Assembly (NCBI GenBank): GCA_021739805.1
Contig: JAIPBB010000090.1
Coordinates: forward strand, 1-16,971
Length of the DNA stretch: 16,971 bases
Reading direction: 5' to 3'
DNA from: Saprospiraceae bacterium
Lineage (GTDB): Bacteria; Bacteroidota; Bacteroidia; Bacteroidales; JAIPBB01
Shown piece by piece: positions 1 through 8,418 of this stretch. The notes under the pieces are model-generated. The model worked only from the letters and a program-made list of their open reading frames with translations, made no database searches and was not told where the DNA came from. The position numbers and the translations under genes are program-made. How positions within the stretch are numbered: the first letter of the stretch is position 1; every line of letters starts with the position of its first letter.

Positions 1-544
1 TCTGTCCGGTTCCTAAATGCCATGCACATCCACTTAAATAGTTTGTTGTATCTATCCATTTGCAATTAATTTTCAAATAATGATAACCACCCCCAAGATA
101 TTCAGGCCAAACCATATTAACTTCAGGTGGATTAACAAACATGAAAGATTTATTTTTTGCTTCAGTCCATCCAAAAGTAAAAGATATTTTACTATAACTG
201 CCTTCAGGAATTACGTCGAACACATCCCACTCAAGTGTTGAAGGAATATCAACATCAACATATTTATAGTCAGTCCACTCATCCAAAACAAGTGATGTTC
301 CATCTGAATTGTGGAGAGTAACATCTGTAATAAAATATTGAATATCGTTAACCTGGTAATGATTTCCAGCTTTGTTTATATACATTGTTGTGTCGTATGT
401 GATGGGTTGATTGTCAATAAGATGATTGAATTTAAAAACAATCTTACCATTTTTCACTGATTCTTCTTTTGTCTTACAATGGAAAAATGATAAAGTAATG
501 AATGCCAAAACTATAATAGAAATAATGTTTCTTTTTAGGTTCAT
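1..544 (-). CDS. MbnP-family (copper-associated) secreted protein, partial
   Basis: This is the N-terminal 181 residues of a protein that runs off the left edge of the window. The ATG lies at 542-544 on the minus strand. A hydrophobic signal sequence (residues 5-21) ends at Cys23, giving a plausible though non-canonical lipobox (SFFHC), so it is probably a lipoprotein or periplasmic. The mature part begins with KIVFKFNHLID, continues with YINKAGNHYQVNDIQYFIT and a DGTSLVLDE segment, then has MVWPEYLGGGYHYLKINCKW (residues 144-163) and an HLG near the edge. This order (beta strand, Y.n..G..y.v..i.YfI, then M.W....GGYhylK) is what I recall for the MbnP/CorA-type family common in Bacteroidota. 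Characterised relatives bind copper; metal binding here is inferred. No MbnH-type dihaem partner is visible, though it could lie beyond the edge. It is divergent from hutH, with 369 bp between them. Confidence 0.7.
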   Translation of the reverse strand, partial: MNLKRNIISIIVLAFITLSFFHCKTKEESVKNGKIVFKFNHLIDNQPITYDTTMYINKAGNHYQVNDIQYFITDVTLHNSDGTSLVLDEWTDYKYVDVDIPSTLEWDVFDVIPEGSYSKISFTFGWTEAKNKSFMFVNPPEVNMVWPEYLGGGYHYLKINCKWIDTTNYLSGCAWHLGTGQ

Positions 545-604
545 ATTAGTAAGTTTTTTGTGTGTGAATTAATAGTTATTAATGTATTAACAATTTTATA
601 GACA

Positions 605-612
605 CAAAAATA
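605..612 (-). promoter_or_regulatory. Candidate Bacteroidota -7 box for the MbnP-family gene
   Basis: On the minus strand this reads TATTTTTG, matching TAnnTTTG. It lies about 60 bases before the start at 544. The upstream -33 element is poor (a TTTT at 629-632), so the call rests mainly on the -7 box and its position. Confidence 0.4.
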
Positions 613-819
613 ATTATAAAAGTTGCCTAAAAGATAATTATTTATCAGAATTGGTATTAAAGCTGAAAATAATCCTTTATTTTTTATTTAAACAACTAAA
701 TTGTCTTTGCAAGAAAACTCCAAAAATCAAAAAACAAATAACAAATAAATTCCAAAAATAAAAAATGATTCAAAATATTAGTATTTATAAAATATTTATC
801 AGCAATTTAACAATTTAAG

Positions 820-855
820 CTGTTGGAATAGTTTACTTCGTTTCACATTCCACAG
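820..855 (-). repeat. Dispersed palindromic intergenic repeat, copy 1
   Basis: The left arm CTGTTGGAAT and right arm ATTCCACAG form an imperfect inverted repeat around a core that reads GTGAAACGAAGTAAAC on the minus strand. It matches copies at 5166-5205 and 8437-8476 in inverted orientation. It is flanked by TTAACAATTTAA, the complement of the octamer-type sequence that flanks copy 2. It sits directly upstream of the hutH promoter. Confidence 0.8.
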
Positions 856-889
856 GTAAATAATTCAACAAATCATCTCAATATTTTTT

Positions 890-897
890 TACTTTTG
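890..897 (+). promoter_or_regulatory. Candidate Bacteroidota -7 box for hutH
   Basis: The sequence is TACTTTTG, an exact TAnnTTTG match. Transcription would begin near 902-905, leaving a leader of only about 10 bases before the ATG at 914. No clear TTTG -33 element was found at the usual distance. Confidence 0.45.
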
Positions 898-913
898 CAC
901 AAAATTTACATAG

Positions 914-2464
914 ATGAAAATACATTATATCACATCCGAAAAAATCACATTCGAAAAGATAGCTCAAATCTTAAACGTTGATATGAATTTAGCTTTATCT
1001 GAAGAAGCAGAAGCTAAAATCATAAAGTGTCGGGAGTATCTTGATAATAAAATGAAAACTCAGGATAAGCCTATTTATGGAATCAATACCGGATTTGGTT
1101 CACTCTGTGATGTAACAATAAAAAATGAAGATTTAAGTAAGCTACAGGAAAACCTTGTAAAATCGCATGCTTGCGGAGTTGGAGAGCTAGTTCCAAAGGA
1201 AATAATAAAATTAATGCTATTTCTAAAAATCCAATCTCTTTCTTATGGTCATTCGGGAGTTCAATTGGCAACTGTTAACAGGCTTATCGATTTCTTTAAT
1301 CATAATGTTTTACCTGTTATTTATCAGCAAGGTTCATTAGGTGCTTCAGGCGATTTATCGCCATTGGCACATATGAGCCTTCCATTATTAGGTTTGGGAG
1401 AAGTGTATTTTAAAGGTGAAAAAGTTAGTGCCGCTTATGTACATCAATTTTTCCAATGGAAACCAATAACACTTCAGTCGAAAGAAGGTTTGGCTCTTTT
1501 AAATGGAACTCAATTTATGAGTGCATTTGGTGTTTATTGCTGTTTAAGAGTTTTCAAACTATCGAAACTTGCTGACGTTATCGGGGCAATTTCACTTGAT
1601 GCTTTTGACGGAAGAATTGAGCCATTTCATGAATTAATTCAAATGGTTCGACCACATAAAGGTCAAATTAAAACTGCAAAACGCATAAATAATTTACTTG
1701 AAGGAAGCGAAATTATAAATCGTGAGAAAGTTCATGTGCAAGACCCCTACTCTTTTCGTTGTATTCCACAAGTGCATGGAGCTTCAAAGGATTCGATAAA
1801 TTATGTGGCTTATGTTTTTGCTAATGAAATAAATTCTGTAACAGATAATCCAACAATTTTCCCTGATGAAGATTTAATCATTTCAGCTGGAAACTTTCAT
1901 GGGCAACCATTGGCTTTAGCATTAGATAATCTTGGAATTGCAATGGCAGAATTAGGTAATATCTCTGAAAGAAGAACTTATCAATTGTTAACCGGAAAAA
2001 GAGAATTACCTTCTTTCTTAGTGGCAAATCCTGGTATTAATTCTGGTTTTATGATTCCACAATATACAGCAGCTTCAATTGTTAGTCAAAATAAACAATT
2101 AGCAACTCCAGCAAGTGTTGATTCTATTGAATCATCGCAAGGACAAGAAGACCATGTAAGTATGGGAGCAAATGCAGCAACAAAAGCATATAGAATTCTT
2201 ATTAACCTTGAAAAGATTTTAGCTATTGAACTTTATAATGCAGCACAAGCACTAGAATTTAGAAAACCATTAAAATCATCTCCTTTTATTGAGAAATTCG
2301 TTGGTCAATACAGAAAATATGTTGAGTTTGTTGAAGATGACAAAATCATGTACACCGACATTAATAATTCAGTTGAATTTCTTAGAGACATTTTCCTAAA
2401 CATCCCTGATGAAGGAGTTTTTAAGTATGCGTTTAAAACGGATTTGATTTCTTTGAAATTGTAA
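914..2464 (+). CDS. hutH: Histidine ammonia-lyase
   Basis: HutH catalyses the first step of histidine degradation, removing ammonia from L-histidine to give trans-urocanate in the cytoplasm. At 516 residues it has the normal family length. The Ala-Ser-Gly triad that cyclises to the MIO electrophile is at 144-146 within GSLGASGDLSPLAHMSL. Tyr55 (YGINTGFG), Asn197 (LLNGTQ), Gln276, Tyr279 and Arg282 (QDPYSFRCIPQVHGA) and Phe328 (GNFHGQPLA) occupy the active-site positions. His85 in KSHACG and Glu412 in SSQGQEDH are the residues that distinguish histidine ammonia-lyases from phenylalanine and tyrosine ammonia-lyases, so histidine is the expected substrate. The gene stands alone: no hutU, hutI or ftcD is within the window, and the next gene downstream converges on it. 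The start is the only good ATG before the conserved N-terminus. Confidence 0.96.
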   Translation: MKIHYITSEKITFEKIAQILNVDMNLALSEEAEAKIIKCREYLDNKMKTQDKPIYGINTGFGSLCDVTIKNEDLSKLQENLVKSHACGVGELVPKEIIKLMLFLKIQSLSYGHSGVQLATVNRLIDFFNHNVLPVIYQQGSLGASGDLSPLAHMSLPLLGLGEVYFKGEKVSAAYVHQFFQWKPITLQSKEGLALLNGTQFMSAFGVYCCLRVFKLSKLADVIGAISLDAFDGRIEPFHELIQMVRPHKGQIKTAKRINNLLEGSEIINREKVHVQDPYSFRCIPQVHGASKDSINYVAYVFANEINSVTDNPTIFPDEDLIISAGNFHGQPLALALDNLGIAMAELGNISERRTYQLLTGKRELPSFLVANPGINSGFMIPQYTAASIVSQNKQLATPASVDSIESSQGQEDHVSMGANAATKAYRILINLEKILAIELYNAAQALEFRKPLKSSPFIEKFVGQYRKYVEFVEDDKIMYTDINNSVEFLRDIFLNIPDEGVFKYAFKTDLISLKL

Positions 2465-2490
2465 ACTGAAATCCGAAACCCGAAACCCCT

Positions 2491-2512
2491 GATTGAGCGG
2501 AGTCGAAGTGTG
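2491..2512. repeat. Short repeat-like remnant (TGAGCGGAGTCGAAG motif) between convergent genes
   Basis: The 51-base gap between convergent hutH and the DUF4293 gene holds a small CCGAAAC tandem (2473-2488) and then TGAGCGGAGTCGAAG at 2494-2508. That motif resembles dispersed REP-like sequences I recall from Bacteroidota genomes. It is more GC-rich than its surroundings. No hairpin with a T-run was identified, so no terminator is called. Confidence 0.35.
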
Positions 2513-2515
2513 AAA

Positions 2516-2977
2516 CTACCTTAGCCTATCCGCTGATTTTACCATAGCTTCATCCTTACGAATTTTACGACTTGAAATTATTATCAGCAAAATATTTAAT
2601 AAAGGCAGAAAGGCACCAATTTTATAATTTGGACTTTTCATCACTTCATCCATGGCTTCAATTTTTGCAAAAACCAACCAATAAAGCATAGCAAGAAAGC
2701 CTAAAGCTAAAAGCATATCAATCATTAACAAACTAACTTGTCGCTTACGATTTTTAAACATAAAAATTATTACTGCTGTAAAAACCATAATTATGGTATT
2801 CAAAATCGCCAGGTAAATAGTATTTGGAGTATTAATCTGAGCAATATCTCCACCGTAAAGATTAATTGTCAATAGACCCAAATCCATTGTATTATACTGA
2901 ACAATAGGTATAAAAAATAATACCAGACAAGAAATAACTATTAATGCGAGATAAATTGATTGTGCTCTTTGTAACAT
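2516..2977 (-). CDS. DUF4293 family integral membrane protein
   Basis: This is a 153-residue protein with four predicted membrane segments, at roughly residues 7-25, 51-73, 82-104 and 121-136. The family is recognised from the N-terminal MLQRAQSIYLAL and the C-terminal signature SSRKIRKDEAMVKSADRLR, which in DUF4293 proteins reads as a conserved KDE..VkSaDRLR tail. The family is essentially restricted to Bacteroidota and its function is unknown. It is divergent from rho; as far as I recall, DUF4293 beside rho is a recurring arrangement in the phylum. It ends convergently with hutH, 51 bp apart. The length is normal and nothing appears broken. Confidence 0.85.
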   Translation of the reverse strand: MLQRAQSIYLALIVISCLVLFFIPIVQYNTMDLGLLTINLYGGDIAQINTPNTIYLAILNTIIMVFTAVIIFMFKNRKRQVSLLMIDMLLALGFLAMLYWLVFAKIEAMDEVMKSPNYKIGAFLPLLNILLIIISSRKIRKDEAMVKSADRLR

Positions 2978-3035
2978 ACTTATAAGTTTTTATTAAAATT
3001 ACAAATTCAAATTCAGTTAAATAATGTTTTCTTCA

Positions 3036-3066
3036 CAAAAGTAATCATCATATTGAATTCTACAAT
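3036..3066 (-). promoter_or_regulatory. Candidate promoter for the DUF4293 gene
   Basis: On the minus strand TACTTTTG (3036-3043) matches the TAnnTTTG -7 box. An ATTG at 3063-3066 lies 19 bases upstream as a weak -33 element. Transcription would start about 50 bases before the ATG at 2977. Confidence 0.45.
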
Positions 3067-3100
3067 AATTGAAACTAAAATTTTGTTTTTTTTATTATTT

Positions 3101-3133
3101 TTTGCTATTCATGTATTTTATTTTATATATTTG
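3101..3133 (+). promoter_or_regulatory. Promoter of rho (-33 TTTG and -7 TATATTTG)
   Basis: TTTG at 3101-3104 and TATATTTG at 3126-3133 are separated by 21 bases and match both elements of the Bacteroidota housekeeping promoter. The predicted start is near 3140, so rho would have an AT-rich leader of about 135 bases. A leader this long leaves room for Rho autoregulation, which is inference only. Confidence 0.6.
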
Positions 3134-3274
3134 CAATGTAATTCCCGAATACGTTTTCATTTCAATTTAAAAATCAATAAATTACATAGATTATAATTTA
3201 TTTATAATTCATAAAAAATAAAACAAATCATATCTATATTATAACACAAAATATTAATAAAATCAAATCATTAA

Positions 3275-5059
3275 ATGTACGACATCATTGAACTAAACAG
3301 TAAGTTAGTTCCTGAACTCAAGCAAATTGCTAAGGAGCTTAATATTCCTAAATATGAGAAACTTCTAAAACAAGATCTCATTTATCAAATCCTGGATCAT
3401 CAGGCATTGAATCCTTCCAAAGAAACTCTGGCAGAAGAAAAAAAATCCATTAATAAGCTAAGGCCCCGGCGACAAAGAACCAAACCGGAGCCGGTAAACA
3501 GGACTTTTAAACCAAGAAAAGAAGTTATATCTTCTGAGCAATCTGAACCAAAGTTAGAAAAAGAAGAGATTGCTCCATTAAAGTTAAAACCTCAACCAAA
3601 TAAAGTTGATAGGTCAAGAAAAACTGAGGAAGTTCCTGAAAAAGAAGCAAAAACCGATACGGATTCTGATATTAAAACTGAAAACAAAGAAAGTTTAAGC
3701 CTAACACCTAAACTTGATGAAAGAAGACAAAAAATCGTTGCACCAAGACCGCTTATTAGAAAAACTCCGATAAATGTTGAAGATTCAGCTATAAAGGATG
3801 ATGACGCAAACCAGAACAAAATTAATCCAAGAACCAATAGAGATTTATATAAAAATAAAGATAAATCAAAAGATGGGGAAAACAATACACATGAACCATA
3901 CCGTCAGAAAAAAGACAGAAGCAATGAATTTGCTTTTGAATATGATGGTATTGCTTCAAGCGAAGGTGTTTTAGAAATTATGCCAGATGGCTATGGCTTC
4001 CTAAGGTCATCCGATTATAATTATCTTAATTCACCTGATGATATTTATGTTTCTCAATCTCAAATTAAACTTTTTGGTCTAAAAACAGGTGATACTGTTA
4101 AAGGAAGTATTCGTCCTCCTAAAGAAGGTGAAAAATATTTTCCTCTTATTAAAGTTGAAATGATTAATGGTCGTAATCCTAATGAAGTACGCGACAGAAT
4201 ACCTTTTGACTTTTTAACACCATTATTCCCTGAGAAAAAATTCAATTTAACCGGACATGCTCAAGAAAATATTTCAACCCGTGTAATTGATTTATTTACT
4301 CCTATTGGAAAAGGTCAAAGAGGATTAATTGTAGCTCAACCAAAAACCGGTAAAACCGTACTTTTAAAAGATATTGCAAATGCAATAGCAGCAAATCATC
4401 CTGAAGCATATTTGATTATACTACTTATTGACGAACGTCCTGAAGAGGTTACAGATATGGCCAGAAGCGTTAATGCCGAAGTTATTTCTTCTACTTTCGA
4501 TGAACCTGCTGAACGACATGTGAAAATTGCTAATCTTGTTTTGGAAAAAGCTAAAAGACTTACAGAATGTGGACATGATGTTGTGATTCTTCTTGACTCA
4601 ATTACACGTTTGGCAAGAGCTTATAATACTGTTTCTCCTGCTTCAGGAAAAGTTCTTTCCGGTGGTGTTGAAGCAAATGCCTTGCATAAACCAAAACGAT
4701 TCTTTGGTGCTGCAAGACAAATTGAAGACGGCGGTTCATTAACAATTATTTCAACTGCTCTTATTGATACAGGTTCAAAAATGGATGAAGTAATTTTTGA
4801 AGAATTTAAAGGCACTGGTAATATGGAGCTGCAACTCGATAGAAAGCTTTCAAATAAAAGGATTTATCCTGCTATTGATTTAGTTGCTTCAAGCACACGT
4901 AGAGAAGATTTATTACTTGATAAAGAGACTCTTCAAAGGATTTGGATTCTAAGAAATCACCTTGCAGATATGACCCCAATCGAAGCTATGGAATTCCTAA
5001 AAGACAAAATGAAATACACCCAATCGAATGAAGAATTCCTGATTTCGATGAAAGGATAA
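3275..5059 (+). CDS. rho: Transcription termination factor Rho with long N-terminal insert
   Basis: Rho is the hexameric RNA-dependent ATPase that releases RNA polymerase from transcripts. A Rho N-terminal helical domain spans residues 1-45. About 175 charged, low-complexity residues rich in Lys, Glu, Asn and Pro (46-222) follow. Next is the cold-shock-like RNA-binding domain with RNP-type GYGFLR (239-244), then the RecA-like ATPase core. Walker A is AQPKTGKT (354-361), the [10 protein letters not shown] segment is at 386-395, Walker B is VVILLD (436-441), the Q loop/[14 protein letters not shown] region starts at 457, and [13 protein letters not shown] is at 476-488. The total of 594 residues compares with 419 in E. 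coli; the difference is mostly the insert, which is usual in Bacteroidota. The gene is monocistronic, with its own promoter and a terminator at 5085-5114. Confidence 0.97.
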   Translation: MYDIIELNSKLVPELKQIAKELNIPKYEKLLKQDLIYQILDHQALNPSKETLAEEKKSINKLRPRRQRTKPEPVNRTFKPRKEVISSEQSEPKLEKEEIAPLKLKPQPNKVDRSRKTEEVPEKEAKTDTDSDIKTENKESLSLTPKLDERRQKIVAPRPLIRKTPINVEDSAIKDDDANQNKINPRTNRDLYKNKDKSKDGENNTHEPYRQKKDRSNEFAFEYDGIASSEGVLEIMPDGYGFLRSSDYNYLNSPDDIYVSQSQIKLFGLKTGDTVKGSIRPPKEGEKYFPLIKVEMINGRNPNEVRDRIPFDFLTPLFPEKKFNLTGHAQENISTRVIDLFTPIGKGQRGLIVAQPKTGKTVLLKDIANAIAANHPEAYLIILLIDERPEEVTDMARSVNAEVISSTFDEPAERHVKIANLVLEKAKRLTECGHDVVILLDSITRLARAYNTVSPASGKVLSGGVEANALHKPKRFFGAARQIEDGGSLTIISTALIDTGSKMDEVIFEEFKGTGNMELQLDRKLSNKRIYPAIDLVASSTRREDLLLDKETLQRIWILRNHLADMTPIEAMEFLKDKMKYTQSNEEFLISMKG

Positions 5060-5084
5060 TTTTAGATAATTCAAATTACTAATT

Positions 5085-5114
5085 AAGCTTTCCTTTTTTA
5101 GGGAGGCTTTTTTT
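5085..5114 (+). terminator. Intrinsic terminator after rho
   Basis: A 9-bp stem, AAGCTTTCC (5085-5093) with GGGAGGCTT (5101-5109), encloses the loop TTTTTTA. It includes two G-U pairs and runs straight into a T tract ending at 5114. It begins 26 bases after the rho stop codon. Confidence 0.75.
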
Positions 5115-5120
5115 GTGCCT

Positions 5121-5160
5121 GTTAAATTGTTAAATTGTTAGATTGTTCGATTGTTCGATT
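5121..5160 (+). repeat. Octamer tandem array (GTTNNATT x5)
   Basis: Five consecutive 8-base units read GTTAAATT, GTTAAATT, GTTAGATT, GTTCGATT and GTTCGATT. The array abuts palindrome copy 2. Similar octamer-like sequence flanks copies 1 and 3, so the array and palindrome look like parts of one composite element. Confidence 0.8.
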
Positions 5161-5165
5161 GTTTA

Positions 5166-5205
5166 CCCTGTGGAATGTGAAACGAAGTGAACTATTCCTA
5201 CAGGG
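5166..5205 (+). repeat. Dispersed palindromic intergenic repeat, copy 2
   Basis: The arms CCCTGTGGAAT and ATTCCTACAGGG are inverted complements except for a one-base bulge. They enclose GTGAAACGAAGTGAAC. The symmetry extends outward to TTTA on the left and TTAAA on the right. It lies about 50 bases past the rho terminator. Confidence 0.85.
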
Positions 5206-5436
5206 TTAAATTGTTGAAAATACTTATATTTCCTTATAATCCTTATATGGTTCAATTGTTTCATTATTGTGTCATTTCAGCATTATCACATTACCGCATT
5301 ATCGCATTCCATCATTTCATCATTTCATCATTACATCATTAATCACAACAATAAAACTAACATCCTACTGTTAGAAACTTTAGCAATAACAAAGCTTTTA
5401 GATGGTTTTATTATATATTTTTAGCTTGGAAAATTA
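5206..5436. repeat. Simple-repeat spacer with CATTNNNN octamer array before the GH3 gene
   Basis: No gene is supported. From 5281 to 5344 the sequence is eight successive 8-base units beginning CATT (CATTATCA, CATTACCG, CATTATCG, CATTCCAT, CATTTCAT twice, CATTACAT, CATTAATC). Before it, 5221-5250 contains CTTATATTTCCTTATAATCC and TTATATGGTT, resembling the complement of the right-end array at 16617-16971. A weak A/T-rich promoter for the GH3 gene could lie near 5405-5425 but has no clean consensus. Confidence 0.7.
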
Positions 5437-8418
5437 ATGACAATTAAATCAATGAAAAGAAAAATCATACTACTACCTATTATAATTTTAACAATCTTTG
5501 GATATGCTTTTTTCACAAATCCATCAGAAGAAGAACCCGAAAAAAAGGCCGAAAATAGTATAATCGATTTAAAAGGATTTGCCTGGGTTGACTCTGTTTT
5601 CAAATCACTCACTCCCGAACAACGAATTGCTCAATTAATAATGATAAGAGCTCATTCAGATAAAACTAAAGCTTACCATGATGCGGTTGGTAGAATAATA
5701 AAAGATTATAATGTTGGAGGAATTTGTTTTTTTCAGGGTGGTCCAATTCGTCAGATTAATCTCACAAACGAATACCAACAACTTGCTAAAACTCCTTTGA
5801 TGGTTGCAATAGACGGAGAATGGGGTGTTGCCATGCGACTCGACAGTGTTGAGGACTTCCCTCGACAAATGACTTTGGGAGCAATCACTGATGACAAATT
5901 GATTTATGAAATGGGGAAAGAAGTTGCAACGCAATGCATTAGGCTTGGAATAAACATAAATTTCGCACCAGTTGTTGACGTAAATAACAATCCTATGAAT
6001 CCTGTTATAAACAGCCGATCATTTGGAGAAGACCAGAAAAATGTTGCCAACAAAGGAATTGCTTATATGCAGGGAATGCAAAGCAAAAATGTTTTAGCAT
6101 GTGCAAAGCATTTTCCCGGACACGGTGACACAGATTCAGATTCACATCTTACACTTCCGATAATAAACAAGCCCAAAGAAATTATCGATTCCGTTCATAT
6201 TTATCCTTTTAAAAAGCTTATTGAAAAAGGGCTTGGTAGTATTATGGTTGCTCATTTATATGTTCCTGCTTATGATGACACAAAAAACACTGCAACTACC
6301 TTATCTAAAAAAATCATTACTGACTTACTCGTTGACGAATTAAACTTTAAAGGTTTAATTATTACTGATGCACTGGGAATGCAAGGAGTAGCTAAATTTA
6401 ACAAACCGGGTGAGATCGAAGTTAAAGCAATTGTTGCCGGTAATGATATTTTACTTCTCCCCACAAGTGTCCCAACAGCAATTTCAGAAGTTAAAAAAGC
6501 AATTGGTCTTGGAGTTATATCCCAAAAAACAATTGACAACAAATGCAAAAAAGTTCTTGCTTATAAATATTGGCTTGGACTATCTAATCTAAAAAAACTA
6601 GAAACTGAAAATATTTACACTGACCTTAACTCCACAAAGACAAGATTAACAATTAATTCTCTTTACGAATCATCAATTACACTTGTAAAAAACAATAATG
6701 ATATTATCCCTTTAAAAAACTTAGACACTTTAAAAATTGCATCTGTATCAATTGGTTACGAAGGGAAGATGGAGTTTCAGACTATGCTTTCCAACTATTC
6801 TGACATTGCTCATTTTCAATTGCCACAACAATCAAATTTCGCACAGATAAAATCCCTGATTGATAAACTTAAGCCTTATAACCTGGTTATTGTTGGCATT
6901 CACAATACTCATAGTTATCCATCATCAAATTTTGGGATAAGACAATCCAGCATCGATTTTGTTAAAATGCTTCAAAAGGATAAGAAAATAATTTTAGATA
7001 TTTTTGCCAGTCCCTACGCTCTAAGTCGTTTTACTGACACAAAAAATATAGAAGCTATTTTAATTTCATACCAGGATAATAAGTTTGCTGAACAAGCATC
7101 GGCACAACTAATTTTTGGAGGAATAGCTGCTAAAGGGCAACTACCAGTTACCGGTTCCAATATTTTTAAGCTTGGAAAAGGATTAGAAACTTCACAAAAC
7201 AGGCTTCATTTTGCTGAACCTGAAAATGTTTCAATTAATTCCATAGATTTGAAAGCAATTGATTCAATTGCAAATCATGGAATTACAGAAAAAGCTTATC
7301 CGGGTTGTCAGGTTCTGATTGCCAAAAATGGAAACATCATTTTCAATAAATCATACGGCTACCACACTTACGACAGCCTTTCACCTGTTTTAAATTCTGA
7401 CCTATATGACCTTGCCTCACTGACAAAAATTGCTGCAACTACCCTGGCAATCATGAAACTCTCTGATGAGAAAAAAATTGATATTGACAAAAGGCTGGGT
7501 GATTATCTCCCCTGTCTTGATGGAACAAATAAGGAAAAAATTATAATCAGGGATCTGATGGCTCATCAGGCAAAACTTTATCCATGGATACCTTTTTATC
7601 GCCTCACCATTAATGAAAACAACAAACTTGACTCACTTCTTTATTGCGAAACAGTTTCACCCGAATATTCTGTAATGGTCGATGATAAAATGTTTATAAA
7701 ATGCACTTATAAAGATTCAATACTTCAAAAAATAATTGAGTCAGATTTATTACCAAATAATAAATACAAATACAGTGATATCGGCTTCTATCTTTTAAAA
7801 GAAATCATTGAAAAACAAAGCGGAACCAGCCTTGACAAATATGTTTATGAAAATTTTTATAAACCTTTGGGACTTTATAAAACTTGCTTTAATCCACTTA
7901 AAACCCATTCTTTAAACGAGATTGTTCCTACTGAATTAGATACTTATTTCAGAAACAGAATAATTCATGGTTATGTTCATGACCCGGGAGCTGCAATGAT
8001 GGGTGGAGTTGAAGGACATGCCGGACTGTTTTCAAATGCAGCAGATTTTGCTGTAATCATGCAAATGCTCTTGCAAGGTGGCGAATATGGCGGGAAAAGA
8101 TATATTAAGGAATCGACAGTTAAAGAATTTACAAAACGACAATTTCCATTAAATAAAAACCGCCGTGGAATTGGCTTTGACAAACCATTGCCAAACAATG
8201 AAAAAGGCGTACCTGCCTGCATCGAAGTTTCAGATAATAGTTTTGGGCATTCCGGTTTCACAGGCACTTACGCCTGGGCTGACCCCGATTGCAATCTTGT
8301 TTATATCTTCCTTTCAAATAGAACTTATCCCTCGGCTGAAGTTAATACTTTGCTGAAATTAAATATTAGAACCGAAATTCATAAAGTTGTTTATAAGGCG
8401 ATTGAGAAGGGGAAGTGA
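5437..8418 (+). CDS. GH3 beta-N-acetylhexosaminidase (NagZ-like) fused to class C beta-lactamase-like serine hydrolase
   Basis: This is a 993-residue exported two-enzyme fusion. A signal sequence (residues 7-26) is followed by a GH3 N-terminal barrel at about 60-380. It carries the NagZ-type signature KHFPGHGDTDSDSH (224-237, with the His237 loop expected to act as acid/base) and the nucleophile Asp311 in GLIITDALGMQGV. A GH3 C-terminal-like domain spans about 405-590. A serine-hydrolase domain of the class C beta-lactamase or DD-peptidase fold spans about 605-985. Its SxxK motif is SLTK (661-664), its second motif is YSD (779-781) where Asn is commoner, and HSG (938-940) takes the KTG position. 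GH3/serine-hydrolase fusions of about 1000 residues occur in Bacteroidota. The likely job is periplasmic cleavage of peptidoglycan GlcNAc plus hydrolysis of an attached peptide or ester; the second substrate is unknown. The Met at residue 6 (5452) gives an equally good signal peptide and may be the true start. Confidence 0.9.
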   Translation: MTIKSMKRKIILLPIIILTIFGYAFFTNPSEEEPEKKAENSIIDLKGFAWVDSVFKSLTPEQRIAQLIMIRAHSDKTKAYHDAVGRIIKDYNVGGICFFQGGPIRQINLTNEYQQLAKTPLMVAIDGEWGVAMRLDSVEDFPRQMTLGAITDDKLIYEMGKEVATQCIRLGININFAPVVDVNNNPMNPVINSRSFGEDQKNVANKGIAYMQGMQSKNVLACAKHFPGHGDTDSDSHLTLPIINKPKEIIDSVHIYPFKKLIEKGLGSIMVAHLYVPAYDDTKNTATTLSKKIITDLLVDELNFKGLIITDALGMQGVAKFNKPGEIEVKAIVAGNDILLLPTSVPTAISEVKKAIGLGVISQKTIDNKCKKVLAYKYWLGLSNLKKLETENIYTDLNSTKTRLTINSLYESSITLVKNNNDIIPLKNLDTLKIASVSIGYEGKMEFQTMLSNYSDIAHFQLPQQSNFAQIKSLIDKLKPYNLVIVGIHNTHSYPSSNFGIRQSSIDFVKMLQKDKKIILDIFASPYALSRFTDTKNIEAILISYQDNKFAEQASAQLIFGGIAAKGQLPVTGSNIFKLGKGLETSQNRLHFAEPENVSINSIDLKAIDSIANHGITEKAYPGCQVLIAKNGNIIFNKSYGYHTYDSLSPVLNSDLYDLASLTKIAATTLAIMKLSDEKKIDIDKRLGDYLPCLDGTNKEKIIIRDLMAHQAKLYPWIPFYRLTINENNKLDSLLYCETVSPEYSVMVDDKMFIKCTYKDSILQKIIESDLLPNNKYKYSDIGFYLLKEIIEKQSGTSLDKYVYENFYKPLGLYKTCFNPLKTHSLNEIVPTELDTYFRNRIIHGYVHDPGAAMMGGVEGHAGLFSNAADFAVIMQMLLQGGEYGGKRYIKESTVKEFTKRQFPLNKNRRGIGFDKPLPNNEKGVPACIEVSDNSFGHSGFTGTYAWADPDCNLVYIFLSNRTYPSAEVNTLLKLNIRTEIHKVVYKAIEKGK

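Larger units (their letters stand above)
545..913. other. Divergent AT-rich intergenic region between MbnP-family gene and hutH
   Basis: No gene is supported here. The stretch holds one candidate -7 box for each flanking gene, a run of short A-rich near-repeats (660-780, with AACAAATAACAAATAA) and one copy of the dispersed palindrome at 820-855. It is otherwise strongly AT-rich. Confidence 0.6.

Noticed and set aside
914..2464. Tyrosine or phenylalanine ammonia-lyase instead of histidine ammonia-lyase
   Set aside because: KSHACG (His85) and Glu412 in SSQGQEDH are the histidine-type residues; the aromatic lyases differ at these places.
3592..3885. Minus-strand open frame of 97 codons inside rho
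   Set aside because: It is the complement of the low-complexity Lys/Glu-rich insert of rho, which yields Ser/Leu/Phe-rich nonsense; it has no promoter or family resemblance.
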